The notes under the pieces are model-generated. The model searched no databases, was not told the DNA's origin, and worked only from the letters and a program-made list of their open reading frames with translations. The translations under genes and the position numbers were made by a program. A DNA stretch of 64,000 nucleotides from Dicaeum eximium (taxonomy: Eukaryota > Chordata > Aves > Passeriformes > Dicaeidae). Of this stretch, positions 61,601 through 64,000 are shown in pieces. Location: assembly GCA_013396995.1 (NCBI GenBank), contig VWZP01005658.1, positions 2,976,453-3,040,452 on the forward strand. Direction: 5' to 3'. Each line of letters opens with the position of its first letter. Within the stretch, counting starts at the first letter, position 1.

Positions 61601-64000
61601 CAGTGTGATTGCTTAAAATAACCCTTTTTCAATGGGAATTGCTGCAGCATCCAAAATTCATCAAGATGTGGACCTATGTTGCTCAGCCAAATAATCACCA
61701 TGATCTTTTAGACAATTAGAGACATTAAATCTTCACATATTAGATTCTGACTAACAGAGTGTTGGGCAAGTTTTTTATACACAGAACATAAAACATGTTA
61801 ATTAATAAATCCAAATGCAAACTCATTGGCTTAAGACTGTATAGTAGAAACATGAAAAGAGTTAAGTTTTTTCCCTTAGGATGACAACAATTATAAACAG
61901 AGCTTGGAAAGACATGCTTAGGAGGCAGTTCTTTCAGATGGGCTAATTAAGAATGTTCTGTTTATTTTTATGTGCAGTGAACAGTGCTGTTATGGCAGGA
62001 GGAACTAGGTAATTTTAAAATCCCAGTCACAGTCAGTTCAAGTAGCTAAGTTTAGTTTCGAGGCAGTGGTTCAAACTCAGGTTGGACACATTTTTTTCAG
62101 TATAATTTTAGAAGATAATAAAAATGCAAACAACTCCTGAGGGTAAGTCATACCACCTAGAGGAGGAATTCAGATGACCTCTTTAAATTAAAAGTGCTGA
62201 CTTAGAAAAAATAGAAACCATAGAGATTCAGTTAAATGCTTAATAGTAGACATAGAAGCCATGTAATGTTCTTATCCACTATTCAAGAGTGAAAACTAAA
62301 GTATTTTCTGTGCAGTATTTACTTGCTGCAGCATCATGTCTTTTGTTACTAAATTTACATCTACCCATCAAAGCCATTGGTTACACTGGTGCTCCATTTG
62401 GTCATGATGCTTTGTCATCTGACAAGAATTGATTGATGTCAGTGAAACAACCTCAGCAGTAATCCCTGCTGATGAATTCATCTGCTCAGGAGCTAAAAAA
62501 TGAACACATGCAAATATTTCTGCTGAGAATAATGCTTTTTATGCTATCCTGTGAGCAATAATATTAACAATAAAGTAGTATAGCTGCAGATGTAGCCCTG
62601 AGCATATAAAATTTTACAGCAGCCTTTTCCATTGTAATATTAAGGGTCAAACTGCTGTTGTGGCAGGCAAATACAACAATGCAGAATGTAGGAATCCTTA
62701 CACCCTCTATGAACAGAGTAAGAATCAAGTGAGCTTTTTTAATTAGGAAAACACATCTAGCTGAATTGCCAGATATATTGTGTGCATGTGTAGATTGTAC
62801 ATTATAGAAAGAAAAAAAAATGCACTTGTTCATGCCAGGGAATGTGTCAAAACACCATGTGGCATTTCAGTAGCTATATTGCTTTACCTTTGCCAAATAA
62901 AATAATATTCCTTTACTTATTCTTGGTTTATTATCATAATGCATGTCAGTGACATGAAGTCACTGCTTCATAGAAAACTCTGTTGAAATTTGTCTGTTGT
63001 CCCACTGAAGGAAAGAATGAAATTTCTTTATTTTGAATTCAGTTGTCAAAATTCTACTTTGTTCACAGTATTTTTAAGCAGCTTATTTTTGTTGTTTTGG
63101 TTGGCTGGTTTTTCGGTTTGTTTTTTTTTAATCGAGGAAGAAAGTATATTGACGAGCTTGAAGGTTTAATATGCTCCCATGCACTTTTTATGACTTAGTC
63201 ATTAGGAAAAACCTGCTTCTTAATGCAAGTCTATTGTTTTTTACAGTCTATCTTGATTACAAGAAATTGAAACGCCTTGCTGACAAGCCAGTAAAAAAGT
63301 TCTTTTGCAATCATTTAGGAGCTATAGGACATATCTTATCTGAATCAGGTTCTTGAAATTTAAGCAATAAAATTTGGCTGGTTTTGTTCTGAGACAATCA
63401 GTTGTTGAGCAGTGTTGATGTTAAGGGGATTCTCCTCTTTCTTGTCCCTCCCTAGTGTGTGTTTGTCTGTATTCTCCTGCTTTTGAAGCAATTGACTCGT
63501 TTAAAGTGAAGTCTGACAGATCTTTGTGCAAGTTATTACTACAAATTTAAGAAAATATATAGCCAGTTAGAAGAGGGAGAGGTAGTGTACCTTCTCAAAC
63601 ATTTGCTGTGCTGGAGGGAAGACAAAGCCATTTTTTCTTCTATACAATGGAAAAATAAAGAGTCACATTGTCATGTCCATCTGACCCAAATAACAGGGTC
63701 AGGTAATTTCTCTAAATTTACTTCCCATGCAGTTTTTCCAGAATCACAGCTGATTGGGGCTTTAAGTAAATGGAAATTGCCAAGGCTGCTGTTCTGATCA
63801 CAACACTTATTTAAATGAAGAAGAATGTTTTCCTGGGGCTGTGATGACAGAAGTCCAACATCTTTACCCCTAAGCTGGCCTGGGATACAGCCCACTGAAG
63901 CTGATAAAACAGAACTGACTTGAGTGGTGTTCAGGAGCTCTGAACTGAGCACAGCAGAGACCCAGCATGAGTGGAATTTCCAAGCCCCACTGCAAGGTTA
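58665..64000. other. Unique non-coding DNA, no gene seen
   Basis: No gene, RNA or transposon was recognised. A small inverted GACTGATT/AATCAGTC arrangement surrounds TAATTAATTA at about 59597-59640. T-rich and purine-rich short runs occur, for example at 63121-63129. Open frames are at or below about 93 codons. The sequence runs off the window edge without a feature. Confidence 0.6.

Noticed and set aside
1..64000. Bacterial or phage features, CRISPR arrays, tRNA or rRNA genes
   Set aside because: No coding density, no regularly spaced direct repeats, no tRNA cloverleaf and no rRNA sequence. The window is vertebrate nuclear DNA.

Overview
This window looks like non-coding nuclear DNA from a bird. 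The DNA is AT-rich and CpG-poor. Stops are dense in all six frames, so the longest open frames (about 100-160 codons) are no more than expected by chance. The only recognisable protein-coding material is dead retrotransposon sequence. The bird assignment rests on CR1 LINE remnants with the typical octamer-like 3' tail (ATTCTGTG/ATTCTATG), on one solo LTR whose layout and wording recall passerine endogenous retrovirus LTRs, and on sparse, very old MIR-like SINE fossils. No host exon, rRNA, tRNA, CRISPR array or bacterial gene organisation was found. Most of the window reads as intergenic or deep intronic sequence.

Layout. 1-10744: unique AT-rich DNA with a few homopolymers and a short TAA microsatellite. 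10745-11005: 3' end of a CR1 LINE on the minus strand, still encoding the last part of its ORF2 protein. 11006-19993: unique DNA. 19994-20125: probable MIR SINE, minus strand. 20126-30974: unique DNA. 30975-31075: weak MIR-like fragment. 31571-33705: short structured sites, namely a 24-bp tandem duplication, a 13-bp-stem hairpin, an 18-bp perfect palindrome and a GGTT microsatellite. 33891-34105: the best MIR SINE, plus strand, with recognisable Pol III A and B boxes. 34106-45433: unique DNA with one 29/30-bp tandem duplication, one inverted TALE-type site and a few GC-richer patches. 45434-45816: solo LTR, minus strand, with CCAAT, TATA and AATAAA in order. 51390-51509: CR1 3' tail, plus strand. 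55150-56547: the main element, a CR1 copy on the plus strand that keeps the end of ORF1, the front half of the ORF2 endonuclease and the extreme 3' end, but has lost the reverse transcriptase between them. 56881-56929: 16-bp tandem repeat. 58591-58664: probable worn CR1 3' tail. 58665-64000: unique DNA.

Nothing here works as a pathway. The story is one of retroelement decay in a gene-poor region, plus a few candidate regulatory sites that need comparative data. I found no convincing previously undescribed system. The most useful leads are the internally deleted CR1, the LTR with an apparently complete promoter, the Pol III-box MIR, and the palindrome and hairpin between 32.2 and 32.8 kb. Repeat calls come from remembered family consensus sequences, not from a database search.
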